From Branchiostoma floridae (lineage: Eukaryota > Chordata > Leptocardii > Amphioxiformes > Branchiostomatidae), in assembly GCF_000003815.2 (NCBI RefSeq), contig NC_049996.1, positions 4,843,834 to 4,907,833 on the forward strand: 64,000 nucleotides of DNA. Direction: 5' to 3'. Numbering within the stretch: position 1 is the first letter of the stretch; each line of letters begins with the position of its first letter. The notes beneath the pieces were generated by a model. The model was not told where the DNA came from. It saw only the letters and a list, made by a program, of their open reading frames with translations, and searched no databases. The translations under genes were made by a program, and so were the position numbers. This document shows, piece after piece, positions 21,643-31,760 of this stretch.

Positions 21643-23881
21643 CATCAACTGTCGAAGGTTAATAGATTACTTGGGACATATATCGTCATCACACTTCTGC
21701 CATTCAGTCACCTTCTTTAATTAATCAAGCGCAAACTTACGTGGCTTCAAGCCTGGTCTTAGCTTTCCGGCTGCACGCTGGGCTACATTTCGTTCCAGTT
21801 CGTCCTACCTGCAGACAACCTGTGGATCGCCTGAGGGCGTTTTTGTTGTAACGTTATAGCCTTTTCTTATCATGCATTGCTCAATGTTTCTGTCGGATAG
21901 GTAAGGGTTTAGATATGAATGCTTTGCTTTCAATAATAACTAATTAAAAAGTAAATGGCATCCGAGTTTCTGTGATGTTTATTTCGACTAATGAAATAAC
22001 TGAACAATTGTAGTAAAGAACAAGATAGAAAAACTGTGTCGTTGCACAATGTTAGCACTGCTAACTTAAAAAAAGCTAGGGGAGGGCGAAGAGCATTCAA
22101 TGGCAGGCTAACATCATATACAAAGTTACAACAGCATTTAGATGCGTCGTCAGTGTTCTAATCATTTGGAGTTATGGACCGGCACTAGGACTGTTGTTCA
22201 ATCTATAGTATGCTACGGGCTACTACGTACAGCCGCCGTCAGCGATGTAGTAGCTGTTCTGTTTTATTCTAAGCTTCTCTCTCTCTCTTTCTGGTAGGAT
22301 TCGACAATGTGGGCTTCTTTTTCTGTTACTTATAAAGTATCTTCTGTCACCAATTTATCCTCACCATTATATCTTATCTTGTGTGTCCAGCTTTTTCAAA
22401 GCATTTCTTTTTTCCAAAATACGCACCGGTCAGTTTTTTTAAGCGCTCAGCGTTCAAAATATCTTTCTTGTAAGAAATAGTGAACTCTTTTTTTACACGG
22501 TGGACACAGCTCGGAGGTAACAACAGAACATGATTTGTCCCCTCCCCCACCTAAATGTTGTGGTTCTGTTTAGCGGAAAGCACAGAACAAAATTGGAAAT
22601 TTACGGTCGAGTGAAACATACATATATGCATGACACGGAAGTTTGTTTACCAAATCATTTTCGGTACCGAAGAAGTCACGGACAGGTGTATCTGATAGAC
22701 CTGAACGCTTAAAACTAGCCTCATTTGCAAGCTCTTAGCACATTTCTGACATCAGAGAACCCATCAAACATGAAAGCAAGTCTACAAAGGAAGCTATTTC
22801 ATCTAAAAGAAATCAAGACGATATTGCTCTGTTAAACAACTGTCACTCCATACTCAATATCATAAAGGTGACTAAGTTTGATAAATGTAGTGATGGAATC
22901 TAATTAGAAGGAGTCTAAGGCCACAGCAAGTAAATTTTATGGATGACATCAGCGAGCGCATTAATTTTCGCCTGATTTCAGAAAAAAAAACAAGATTTTT
23001 TTTCTTCTACGGGGATGGTCAACATGACGATTAAGTACCAAAATGAGCAAATATTTTGTGTTGTAGCCTAATTTTTGTACTTGTAGAAGTGGCACTTGCG
23101 AGGTACCCAGGACTGTGGTTGTAGAAATGAAACTTACTGGATAGTTGTAAAAGTGACACCAGTATGGAAGTCATGAGTGTGGGTACCAACTTTGTTGGTG
23201 ATGCCAGTCTACCACACTAGTGTCACTTTTACCACATCAGTACATGTCTTGAATACAAGAATGAATGCTTTGTTGGCTCTGATACCATGTTTTGTCCTTT
23301 TAATTCTTGTTACAACATTCATCACAACTTTATGGAGCCTATTTTTGAAAATGTAGCCATCTTGTTTTTTCTCACCCATCTTGTTTTTTTTCGCCCTATC
23401 GCACTATTTTTGCAGTCTGCAGAGGATGTCATCCATAAAGTTTAGTTGCTGTGGCCTAATGGATGGAAACGTGTTCTCATCGCTTACGGTGGAATCCCAT
23501 AACACCATGGTATCGTATTTGACCCTCCAGCTCTTAACTGTCACCCAAGCTTGGTATGTACCATATATGCAGGTATGTAAAAGTCAACAAAACACAAAAG
23601 GGGACTTGAGTGGGAGATATGGGTGATTGCAGTATGCAGACCAGTTTTCAAACTATCACTTCCAATGACATTGCAGTGCTTGTACAACAAGAGCCTTTTG
23701 TACTCTGCCACAAGACAGCATTTTAAACTATAGTAGACTAAGTGGTCTAACAGTGCGCCTTGTACAACGCATGTTCTCGAAAGCCTCGTTTGTAAGTCAT
23801 CAGTGACAATTTGTCGTCGTTCGTTCAAAACGACTATTCTGATCATCTACCTTATCTAGATGTGATAAACATTTGCGAGAA

Positions 23882-23887
23882 CATGTG
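23882..23887. promoter_or_regulatory. Candidate E-box (CATGTG) upstream of tyrosinase
   Basis: CATGTG within ACATGTGAT, whose complement contains TCACATG, the core bound by MITF-type factors in vertebrate pigment-gene promoters. It lies about 690 bp upstream of the tyrosinase start codon. Six-base matches occur often by chance, so this is weak evidence. Confidence 0.2.
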
Positions 23888-24261
23888 ATATCTTTGTTTT
23901 CGAGTTGTTGTCCGCAACCTTTTAGGCTAGAAGTGGATATCTCATTTGACTTCAGCTTAAATCAGTCTGTTTGCGAATTTTGCCACCAAAATATTGTAGG
24001 CAGGCGCCGCAGCGCTAGAAACCGATGCAAGCGAACACCAAAGAAATGACTTTTTCTTTTACATGGCGAAAATATTATATCAGTTGCAAGTGGCAAAATA
24101 CCGCCGTGTGCCAACAAGCCACCATGAAGTACGGCAGCCAAGGGCCATAATTCTAAAGTTGTTTTTTTTTGTTGATTGACATCACGACATTACCCAAATA
24201 CCTGCTGAACAAAGAATGTTTAATTAAAATTCTCCGCACAACATGTACCCAGCTTGGGTAA

Positions 24262-24300
24262 ACGCGGTAGGACGGGGTAGCTAGTACGCGGTAGGACAGG
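24262..24300. promoter_or_regulatory. Direct repeat ACGCGGTAGGACRGG upstream of tyrosinase
   Basis: A 15-base motif occurs at 24262-24276 and 24286-24300, 24 bases apart, with one change. It starts about 310 bp before the tyrosinase ATG in otherwise AT-rich sequence. It could be a tandem factor-binding site or a simple local duplication. Confidence 0.3.
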
Positions 24301-24571
24301 TGCATGAATTTACATTTGTCAAAAGCTGTAACATAGATTTCCTTGCCAGCTGTATGGACAATGTTCTTAACTACTTTGCACCTGTTTTATAACAGAAAGT
24401 AACCGTATCCCTTAAGCAATCAAAGGGCACCAAGAGGTACTCAAGAGTGTCAAGTGCAAATACTGTACGCTCAAGTTACAGTCTAAGCGTTGTCTGGGTA
24501 CGCGTCTATCTCTTATACATCCGAGTTGGGAGTTGACACACTCGGTGTCGGTTTGTTTCGGAGATCACATC

Positions 24572-27500
24572 ATGAAAGCGCTTGGCCTGCTGATCGTGAT
24601 ATTAGGATTTGTCTGCGGCGGTGACGCACAGTTTCCGCGAGTATGCACCAGCGATGACTTATTGGAGAGTAAGGTGTGCTGTCCCATTCCGGTAAACTTT
24701 ACACAGCCGTGCGGCGGGCCTGGGCGGGGACGCTGCGCCGACACCCCCGACCCTACCGTGGAAGGCGACGTCTGGAAGAACGCGTACCGATTTGACGACC
24801 GGCGCCACTGGCCGACAGTGTTCTTTAACAGGACCTGCGCGTGTGAGGGCAACTTCAGCGGGTACGACTACACAAGGTGCATCTGGGGATACCGTGGGGC
24901 CAACTGTGATATAAAACAGCGGCCAGCTGTGCGCAGGAACATTCGGGATCTTAGCGCTGAGGAGAAAATTAAGTTCCAGCGCTACTTTAACCGCGCGAAA
25001 AACACTACTAGCGACTTCGTCTACGCTCTGGAGTTCAAAGACAACATCAGAGGAAGCGAAGACTTCGCCAACATCTCTGTGTATGACTTCTTTGTGGCGA
25101 CGCATTACTACGCCAGCCGCGACACCATGCCTCCCTTCATTGCAGGTAATGATATTTGGTACATCCATGATCTATCGGGCTAAGTACTAGGCATACAAAC
25201 ATTGAGATGACTTCTAACACTAATCGGAAACGGGTTCAAAAACTACTCTAATACATTTGTTCGGCTTCTTCTCGTCTTTTAGTGATGTAGAAAATGTAGC
25301 TTGAGATGTGTTTGTATAATGCGGTATGATAAAAACGCATTTATAAAGTACATGTAACATAATGTATGTTATGGCAGTTTGAACATTAATAGAAGTTTAT
25401 TTGCAAGTTCGTGTCCGAGGGCTAAACAATAATACATACCAATTACAAATCCTAATTAGTATACTTAATACAATAGTGCCACAATTCTTATAACTTGTTA
25501 ATGATTGGACTGTCAACATTGTGACCTATTTTTACTATTAAAGGTGTACATAACAAAGCATAAATTTTGTAGATGTGGAAGTTTAGACTTGGCTGATTAT
25601 TCAAAAGCACGTATTTGAAAACAATGGAAATGTTTTGACAGCTCTATTTTACTATTTTCATACAGTGCACTTGATTGTACTTAAATTAGCATATGCATAT
25701 CTAATTTTGACAAAATAACTAAATTACATACGATTTTATCCATGTACTAAAATAGCAGTAATGTAGCAAGAAATCCTGAAAAATACGTCGTACATTGTGA
25801 GAACCTAAATTACCGATTATTGTTAATACCTTTCAACAAGCGTTTTCCACGGCAACACGGAAAATTTTCTTAAACGTTTCAAACTTTGTACAATTGTTTC
25901 CAACTAAATTCTTCACATTTTTGCCACACCGGGCTAAGTACAGGTCACAACAAGACATGCTGAAAAGATTCAGGTAACAAATGCAAAATCAGGCTATTGC
26001 TGGGTAAATTCAACTTCTCATGTCTTTTCTGTTATAGTGGAGATAAAAGAGCAGATATGTTTTAGGATCGATGGTTTGTCTAGTTTCAGTAGGAATTTTT
26101 CTACAGAACTTACGTGTATGAAATAAGGAAATTGGTTTTGTATAACCTTATACAGTTCATTTCTCTCTACGAATATGTAATATCATTTCATTACTTCAGT
26201 GTATGAAATTGATCCTATTTTCCAATCTTGATATCAATCTCAACAGGTGTCTGTACGAAGGAGGAGGACTGCTTCCTGGACTTCGCACACGAAGGTGTCG
26301 GATTCCCAACTTGGCACCGCGCCTACGTGTTGGAAATAGAGCGGGCCCTGCAGGAAGTCAACAACGACCCCGACTGGACACTGCCATACTGGGACTGGAG
26401 CGCGGCGGCGAAGAACCAGTGCGACATCTGCACCAACGAGTACGTAGGCTCCAACGATGAGAACGGTAGCCTGGACTCGGAGTCTGCCTTCACCAGCTGG
26501 GGGACTATCTGCGCTCATCTACAACCGTTCGATGTTGCCACCCACAGGAACCACACAAAACCGTGCGATGTGACCAAAGTGTTGGGAAAGCTGAAGAGGA
26601 ACCCTGGGAAAGCGGACACGAACAGCCTCGGACAGTCAATGGCCCGCCTGCCTCTGGCGACCGAGGTTGACTTCGCCCTTCGTTTCTCAGTGTACGACAC
26701 GCCCCCTTACAACAGGAGGTCTAACTGCAGTTTCCGGAACCTGTTGGAGGGGTTCGCCGACACGAGCACCGGCAAGTACCGTGCAACCATGTGAGCAGAA
26801 TCATTTTAGCTTTTATCAAACTTAATTTTGTATCAGCGTTATGGCACTAGAGTGACAGTCGCTTACGTGTTTTGCGACTTATTGGTCCAGGTAAATAACA
26901 AGATAAAAGTAGAGGAGAGTACGCGAGACGCGACGATTAAAATAGATCCGTTTGGTTTGCTTTCAAATAATTTTCGTCAGATTTTCCATCATAGCTTTGG
27001 TTTAAGTACCTACACAACATGGTTCCCCCCTCTCTCGAAGTCAAAACGATCTTATGTATTATGTATAATATTATGTTTTTTATTTGTTTTGTTCTCTTTT
27101 GTTCTGAGTAGGGTCGGACGTATGGATATACTTTTGCAAATTTCAATGTCTATCATGTGAATCGTGTCATGATAGTCGTTAATGTAATGATATATGTTCA
27201 AGTAGATATTACTAAGTCTTATTTTCCCTCAATGCACAGGACAAACGTAAACGGTATACGGGTCCCTGGATCTCACACCGTGCACAACCAGGTGCACATT
27301 TACCTGAACGGTACGATGTCCAGCGTCCCCTCGGCAGCGAACGACCCCACCTTCTTCTTGCACCACTGCAACGTTGACCGCTTGTTGGAGACGTGGATTC
27401 GTCGACACTGGTGAGCGAAAGTTTCGATTTCGTTGTCTGGCGCATGGCATGAAGCGTAAATCTTATGTGTATTGTTGGCTACGATATGCTGCTTAAAATA

Positions 27501-28840
27501 TAATTCAATTTTTCTTGCGTTAGATGTACTTTTTACACGTCCAGATCTACTCAGTAAGTCTTCTTTTGCTTTTCGTTAAAGGGACACATTAGGCACCTCG
27601 GTCAGCGTGTTGACAATGTCGTTCTTTGTTTGATTACCTCCATGAGTTATATTTTCACTAGCGTATGTGTGTGTGTCTGCTTTATGTCCAGACAAGAAGA
27701 TGTAGGTTTGAGACCCTTAACGTTTAATTTTGGAACTGCAGGGGCGTTTTTCTCAAGAAATTCCGAAGAGGATAACTGTAAAAAGGAACGGCGGATTTCC
27801 ACCACTTTAGGCATGCAGATAGCTTAGGCAAAGATGTTCAATAAGTTAATTTGCATTACCAATGAGGAGATGTAATAGCTTCAATAAATGTAAAAATGCT
27901 ACTTATGATGGCTGGAACATAAATAGATACCAAATATTCAAATGAGGAACTGATTCGCATAATCTCTGCAAAATGACAAAACCACTTAATGACACATGTT
28001 GGTAATTTCATACTTGCTCAAAATGTTTCATGGAGGTATGAGGTCGCCAAACCCTAGTTAGGTAATGTGTCATATGGCTTCCGTTTCACACATCATCTAC
28101 ATCTATCGATTTATTTGTTTGTTGATTAATTATGTAGGAACAACGACTCCATGAACTCGACTCTGCCGGAGACAGGTGCCTCGCCCGGCCAAAACCGCCA
28201 TGAGCACATCGTGCCGTTCTTCCCACCGTTCAGCCACGCCAGGATGTTCAAACTTTCCACGGAGCTAGGTTATGACTACCAGCAGCTTCACAAAGAAGGT
28301 AATATGTTTGGCACAATGAGTTGTAAGTCGATTTCAATGCATGCAGACTTTTGCAAGATTAAGGGATATCCGCCAGAGCAAAAGCTATCATACCATTGTG
28401 TCTGATTTTGCAGGTTCTATCTTTAAGGCTTACCGATGTCAATTTTTTTAAGCTCAGTACGCCAAAGATGTATTTTTTTCTTAAATATTCATATCATTTG
28501 CCGAGGATAGTAACTGGCGCATTGATTTAATGTTCAGCTTGAATATGAGCAACAGTCGATAGTGATTGAAAGTCATTGTCGTCCCCGTCTATCATGTAAA
28601 TGATGATAATTATGTACCTCCCCTGTAGGGACGGATGGAGGAAGCGACATGGGAGAGTGCAATGCAGTGCCACAAGGCCAAGGGGGAGTGTCACCGGGTG
28701 TGATCGGGATGGGAGTTGGAATTTCGTTAGGGGCTGTGCTTGTAGTCTTCGTTGTCGTTTTCTTGTTTTTCCGGTGCTGTCGCCATACGCCAGAAGATCA
28801 GGCAACCAGCGCTGGTACCGAGATGTCTGCACGGGCATGA
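24572..28840 (+). CDS. TYR: Tyrosinase, type-3 copper membrane enzyme (five exons, complete)
   Basis: Exons: 24572-25145, 26247-26790, 27240-27410, 28138-28298, 28629-28840. All introns are GT-AG, phases join without a break, and the product is 553 residues. Tyrosinase oxidises tyrosine and DOPA to quinones, the first step of melanin synthesis, in the lumen of a secretory compartment. Residues 1-19 form a signal peptide. About 20-115 is the cysteine-rich, EGF-like N-terminal part of chordate tyrosinases. CuA ligands are H178, H206 and H215 (HEGVGFPTWHR). CuB ligands are H388, H392 and H415 (HNQVH...LHH). About 507-531 is one membrane helix followed by RCCR and a 22-residue tail. Several N-glycosylation sequons are present (N43, N86, N94, N144, N168). 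The start at 24572 has A at -3 and gives a clean signal peptide; an in-frame ATG at 24533 would put 13 polar residues before it. Whether it is orthologous to TYR or to TYRP is undecided. Confidence 0.93.
27635..28038. repeat. TACCTCCATGA-ended dispersed repeat in tyrosinase intron 3
   Basis: The repeat is bounded by TACCTCCATGA (27635-27645) and TCATGGAGGTA (28028-28038), followed by TGAGGTCGCCAAAC. It shares GGAACTGCAGGGGCGTTTTT, GAGGATAACTG.A.AAAGGA and AGGCATGCAGATAGCTTAGG with the larger array at 49061-51018. It is a non-coding dispersed element; its class is unknown. Confidence 0.7.
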
Positions 28841-28936
28841 GCTGCATAATTTTTACCAAGCCTTCTTGAGAGACTGGCCGCAGATAGAGCATGCTGGACT
28901 TCATTGACTGCCTCATGCGTCACACGACGTGGGAGC

Positions 28937-28970
28937 TACTAAGTCTAAGTAAGTCTTGAGAGACTTAGTA
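28937..28970. repeat. 10-bp perfect hairpin just downstream of the tyrosinase stop
   Basis: TACTAAGTCT (28937-28946) pairs with AGACTTAGTA (28961-28970) across a 14-base loop. It begins 97 bases after the stop codon, probably within the 3' untranslated region. Confidence 0.5.
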
Positions 28971-28984
28971 AAAGCCTATTTGCA

Positions 28985-29390
28985 CGAGAATGAGCCGTCT
29001 AAATGCAATTTTTCGTATATTCCTGGGAATTCATAGTGTATTCTTGAAATTCTCACTGCATTTCAGATAGTTGTACCTATTCATGTTGCCGTCCCGAAAG
29101 CTTTTGTCATGCTCAAAACTTTCGAGGTGCATTTGAAGTGGAAAAATATCGAACGGCAATCAAAGAGTATTCTAACTATTCTAACTGAATGACTACTACA
29201 TTCTAAAGCATTCCAACATTATTCCAAACATTTAGATCTCATTCGATGGAGAACCGGTCGGCCACAAGAATGAACACCTGAAAGAAAGAAATACCTAGAA
29301 TGCAGTAAAAATTTCTAGAATGTACTAGGAATACCCAGATAGATACAAGAATTTTCATTTAGACGAAATTCTGGCTCATTCCGCCTCTCA
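28985..29390. repeat. Imperfect inverted-repeat element rich in ATTCTA/ATTCC
   Basis: The left end reads GAATGAGCC then GTCTAAATG. The right end is its complement with a few extra bases between the two blocks (…CATTTAGAC..GGCTCATTC). The interior repeats ATTCTA, ATTCC and their complements. It resembles an eroded MITE. Confidence 0.45.
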
Positions 29391-30165
29391 TGTGAAGCGG
29401 TATTAGGTATATTTGGAATTCCCATCTGAACGTGGCACGAATTTTTCAAATCCTAATTCAGACCCTATTAGGCCATGTTGATTTGATTATATGGATGACA
29501 TCCTCTGGAAACCCGAAAACATATGCAAGCGCTCGATTAAAAAAAGTTCGACCAAAAAAATGTTGCCTTCAATATGACATCTAAGTGGTCCGGATTGGTG
29601 AACTTTGTCTGCTTACATTATGACATCATCATCACGAGACACTTGATAAAAACAAGTTGAAAGAGTATCAAAGGTCACAGATAAAGGTCCATGCTTTGCC
29701 TACTTCGCACGTAAACGTGCGGTTTGCTCCAAACCTGAAGTCAAAAATTAACTCAAACGGCATTCTGTGTAACCTAACGGCTATGCATTCAGAGTATATT
29801 TGCCAACCTTGGCGTATTAGAACTAATATGAATCTTGCTTGTGTCTTAAAGATTAATAATTCAGATAGTTCTATAACCAGTGTAGAAGGTAAGTGCGTTT
29901 GTTGACATTTGTGTGACGTTAACATCACGAGGTGCTCGACAAAAACATGTTTAGGGAGTGTCAAAAGGTCACACAGGGACGACTCTCATTCGTTACTTTC
30001 TGAGATAACAGTTCAGGTGACTCCAAACTTTAGCCTAACATCCTGGCTGCTAAAACAAGTGGTTTATTCAGTGATATTTGATAAGCGAGTAACTCACGTT
30101 TACTCCTTTTTTTACACCAAGACGGTAGCATTTTTGTGTCAATAATATTATGTTTCTACATGTAT

Positions 30166-30228
30166 TGTGTGTGTGTGTGCGCGCGCGCGTGTTTGTGTGT
30201 GTGTGTTCGTTTGTGCGTGTGTGGGTGT
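30166..30228. repeat. (TG)n/(CG)n microsatellite
   Basis: Alternating purine-pyrimidine tract with GTGTGTGTGT, GCGCGCGCG and GTGTGTGTG blocks. Such tracts are prone to Z-DNA formation and length change. Confidence 0.9.
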
Positions 30229-31112
30229 TAGAAATGAAGGTTCGATTTTGGGCTACTTAGCGGCTTTATACGGTATTGCAACTGAATTTCCGTTTTTCAT
30301 ATCTCGTGTTATAAGCATGCTGTAGTCATGATAATTAAGTACTACATAGTTCTTAGGGAAGAGAGAAAGTGATATAAGCTTGGGCCTTTTGCCGTTTTTT
30401 TCTTAACTCCAGCTGCCTATTTGTTTAGATAATAGCTTAGAGCGTATCAAAATCAATACGTAAGGGTTGTGGTTCAAATAGTCCCGTTATTTGACCCCCT
30501 TTGGAATTCGATGGCGTTAATTGTTTGGGGAGTGCTGATTCGTGATTTCAATATATCACTGCCTGGTTTATGCCGGGACGGTCCTTGTGCCTTGAGCGTT
30601 TGTATACCGAAAGTTCTAACAGACGTCACAAGATAAGTAAATAATCTTCACACAAAGTTAATGTTACTCAACTACCGTAGAAGCCTGTGAAGGAGGCTCT
30701 CTGTTACCAGTGGGGAACTGTACGCGTCACAATTGCGCCAGCACCTCGTTTGTTGAGGGGTAGCCATATTAAAGAAAGAAAAAGAACATACATTTCAGTC
30801 CTTCGTATATTTTAAGGGCTAATAAAGATTTGAGAAGCTGTATACGTCTCAATGTGTGCAATATTTTTGCATGGATTTATAACAGATATAGGTAAATACA
30901 AAAGCTATTAAGTGAATACTTACAAAGTTTGGTAGAAATTTCAAGTAAACTTTTCAAACTTTAAAGTTAATGCAAATATCCAATTTTATCGGGTCTTGAA
31001 ATAGCGTATTGTTTTAAGGCTACCCATGGACTGAAATATATCTGTACATACACTTCAAGGCTATTTTCTTCAAGTTTAGAAATCATTCGTTTGGGTTCTA
31101 AATTTGTCAATT
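30229..31112. other. No gene seen
   Basis: AT-rich non-coding DNA. AATAAA at 30821-30826 is the nearest canonical polyadenylation signal downstream of tyrosinase on the + strand, but it is almost 2 kb past the stop. Confidence 0.4.
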
Positions 31113-31238
31113 TCTCATGTTATCTATACGTAAAAATCTGTTAAACTGGTCCTGTTTTGACAGGAAAGAAAGCTATCTCATGTTATCTATACGTAAAAAT
31201 CTGTTAAACTGGTCCTGTTTTGACAGGAAAGAAAGCTA
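31113..31238. repeat. Perfect 63-bp tandem duplication
   Basis: 31113-31175 is repeated without change at 31176-31238. Because 63 is a multiple of three, the local ORF contains the same 21 residues twice. The ORF itself has no recognisable domain. Confidence 0.9.
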
Positions 31239-31435
31239 TTTGTTTGATGGGGGCAGACATTGTGTTCTAACTTGGGATAATCCAATTCAGTGGCGAAAGG
31301 GATGGCCTAAACTCATCTTAATGTGTTCTAACTTACAAAAAAACCTACAATACCATACAAACATGCCATACATTTTAAAGATGCAATATATTTTGTCTCT
31401 TTACTGCTTTTATCCCTTCAGCATTTTGTCTAAGA

Positions 31436-31760
31436 GATGATGCAGCTAAAAATTCCCAAGACGACCCCGTGTTTAAGTACGCACTGCCCTATTCAAATAT
31501 TTATCCGCCCGTGAGCCAGACGTTATGCAAAGTCCACAGGTTTAACTAATAGTTGTGTCACCATGTGACGTGGAGAATTGTCGCAAACGCCATTTTGTTT
31601 TGCAGGTATACGGTACCTGTTTCACTCGTTTTTGACTTTCTGCATTCGATCAACCTAGCTTGCGGCATAGACACTCAGACGTTGTGCTTCGAGACATCGG
31701 ACAATCTACCCGGAACTTCAATGACGACAGTGCCTGTCTTAAGGTAATAAATCGCAATAG
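31436..31760 (+). repeat. Duplicated block 1 (first-exon-like)
   Basis: This block is a diverged copy of 34391-34720. Shared landmarks are GATGCAG, CCCGTGTTT, CAAAGTCCACAGG, GTCACCATGTG, TACCTGTTTCACTCGTTT and ACAATCTAC. It ends with AAG|GTAATA (gt at 31744), homologous in position to GAAG|GTAAGT in the other copy. No conserved reading frame is seen, so if transcribed it would be a non-coding exon. Confidence 0.45.

Larger units (their letters stand above)
21643..24531. other. Intergenic; tyrosinase upstream region
   Basis: No recognised gene. The - strand ORF at 23541-23846 (101 codons) has no domain I recognise and lies in low-GC sequence. The region holds sparse candidate regulatory sequence close to tyrosinase, listed separately. 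The core promoter is not identifiable with confidence; CTTATACA near 24512 is the only TATA-like stretch in the last 100 bases before the start codon. Confidence 0.45.
28841..30165. other. Downstream of tyrosinase: hairpins, MITE-like sequence, duplicated block
   Basis: No coding sequence is supported. It contains a small hairpin (28937-28970) and an imperfect inverted-repeat element (28985-29390), both listed separately. It also holds a ~310-bp imperfect direct duplication: about 29625-29700 and about 29930-29985 share CATCACGAG, GACAC/GCTCGACAAAAACA, GTCAAAAGGTCACA. No AATAAA is near the tyrosinase stop. The first clear one is at 30821, so the length of the 3' untranslated region is unresolved. 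Confidence 0.45.

Noticed and set aside
23541-23846. 101-codon - strand ORF upstream of tyrosinase
   Set aside because: No domain, no supporting splice sites, AT-rich composition like its surroundings.
24565-25168. Long - strand ORFs opposite tyrosinase exon 1
   Set aside because: Shadows of GC-rich coding sequence on the + strand, which has domain, splice and copper-site support.
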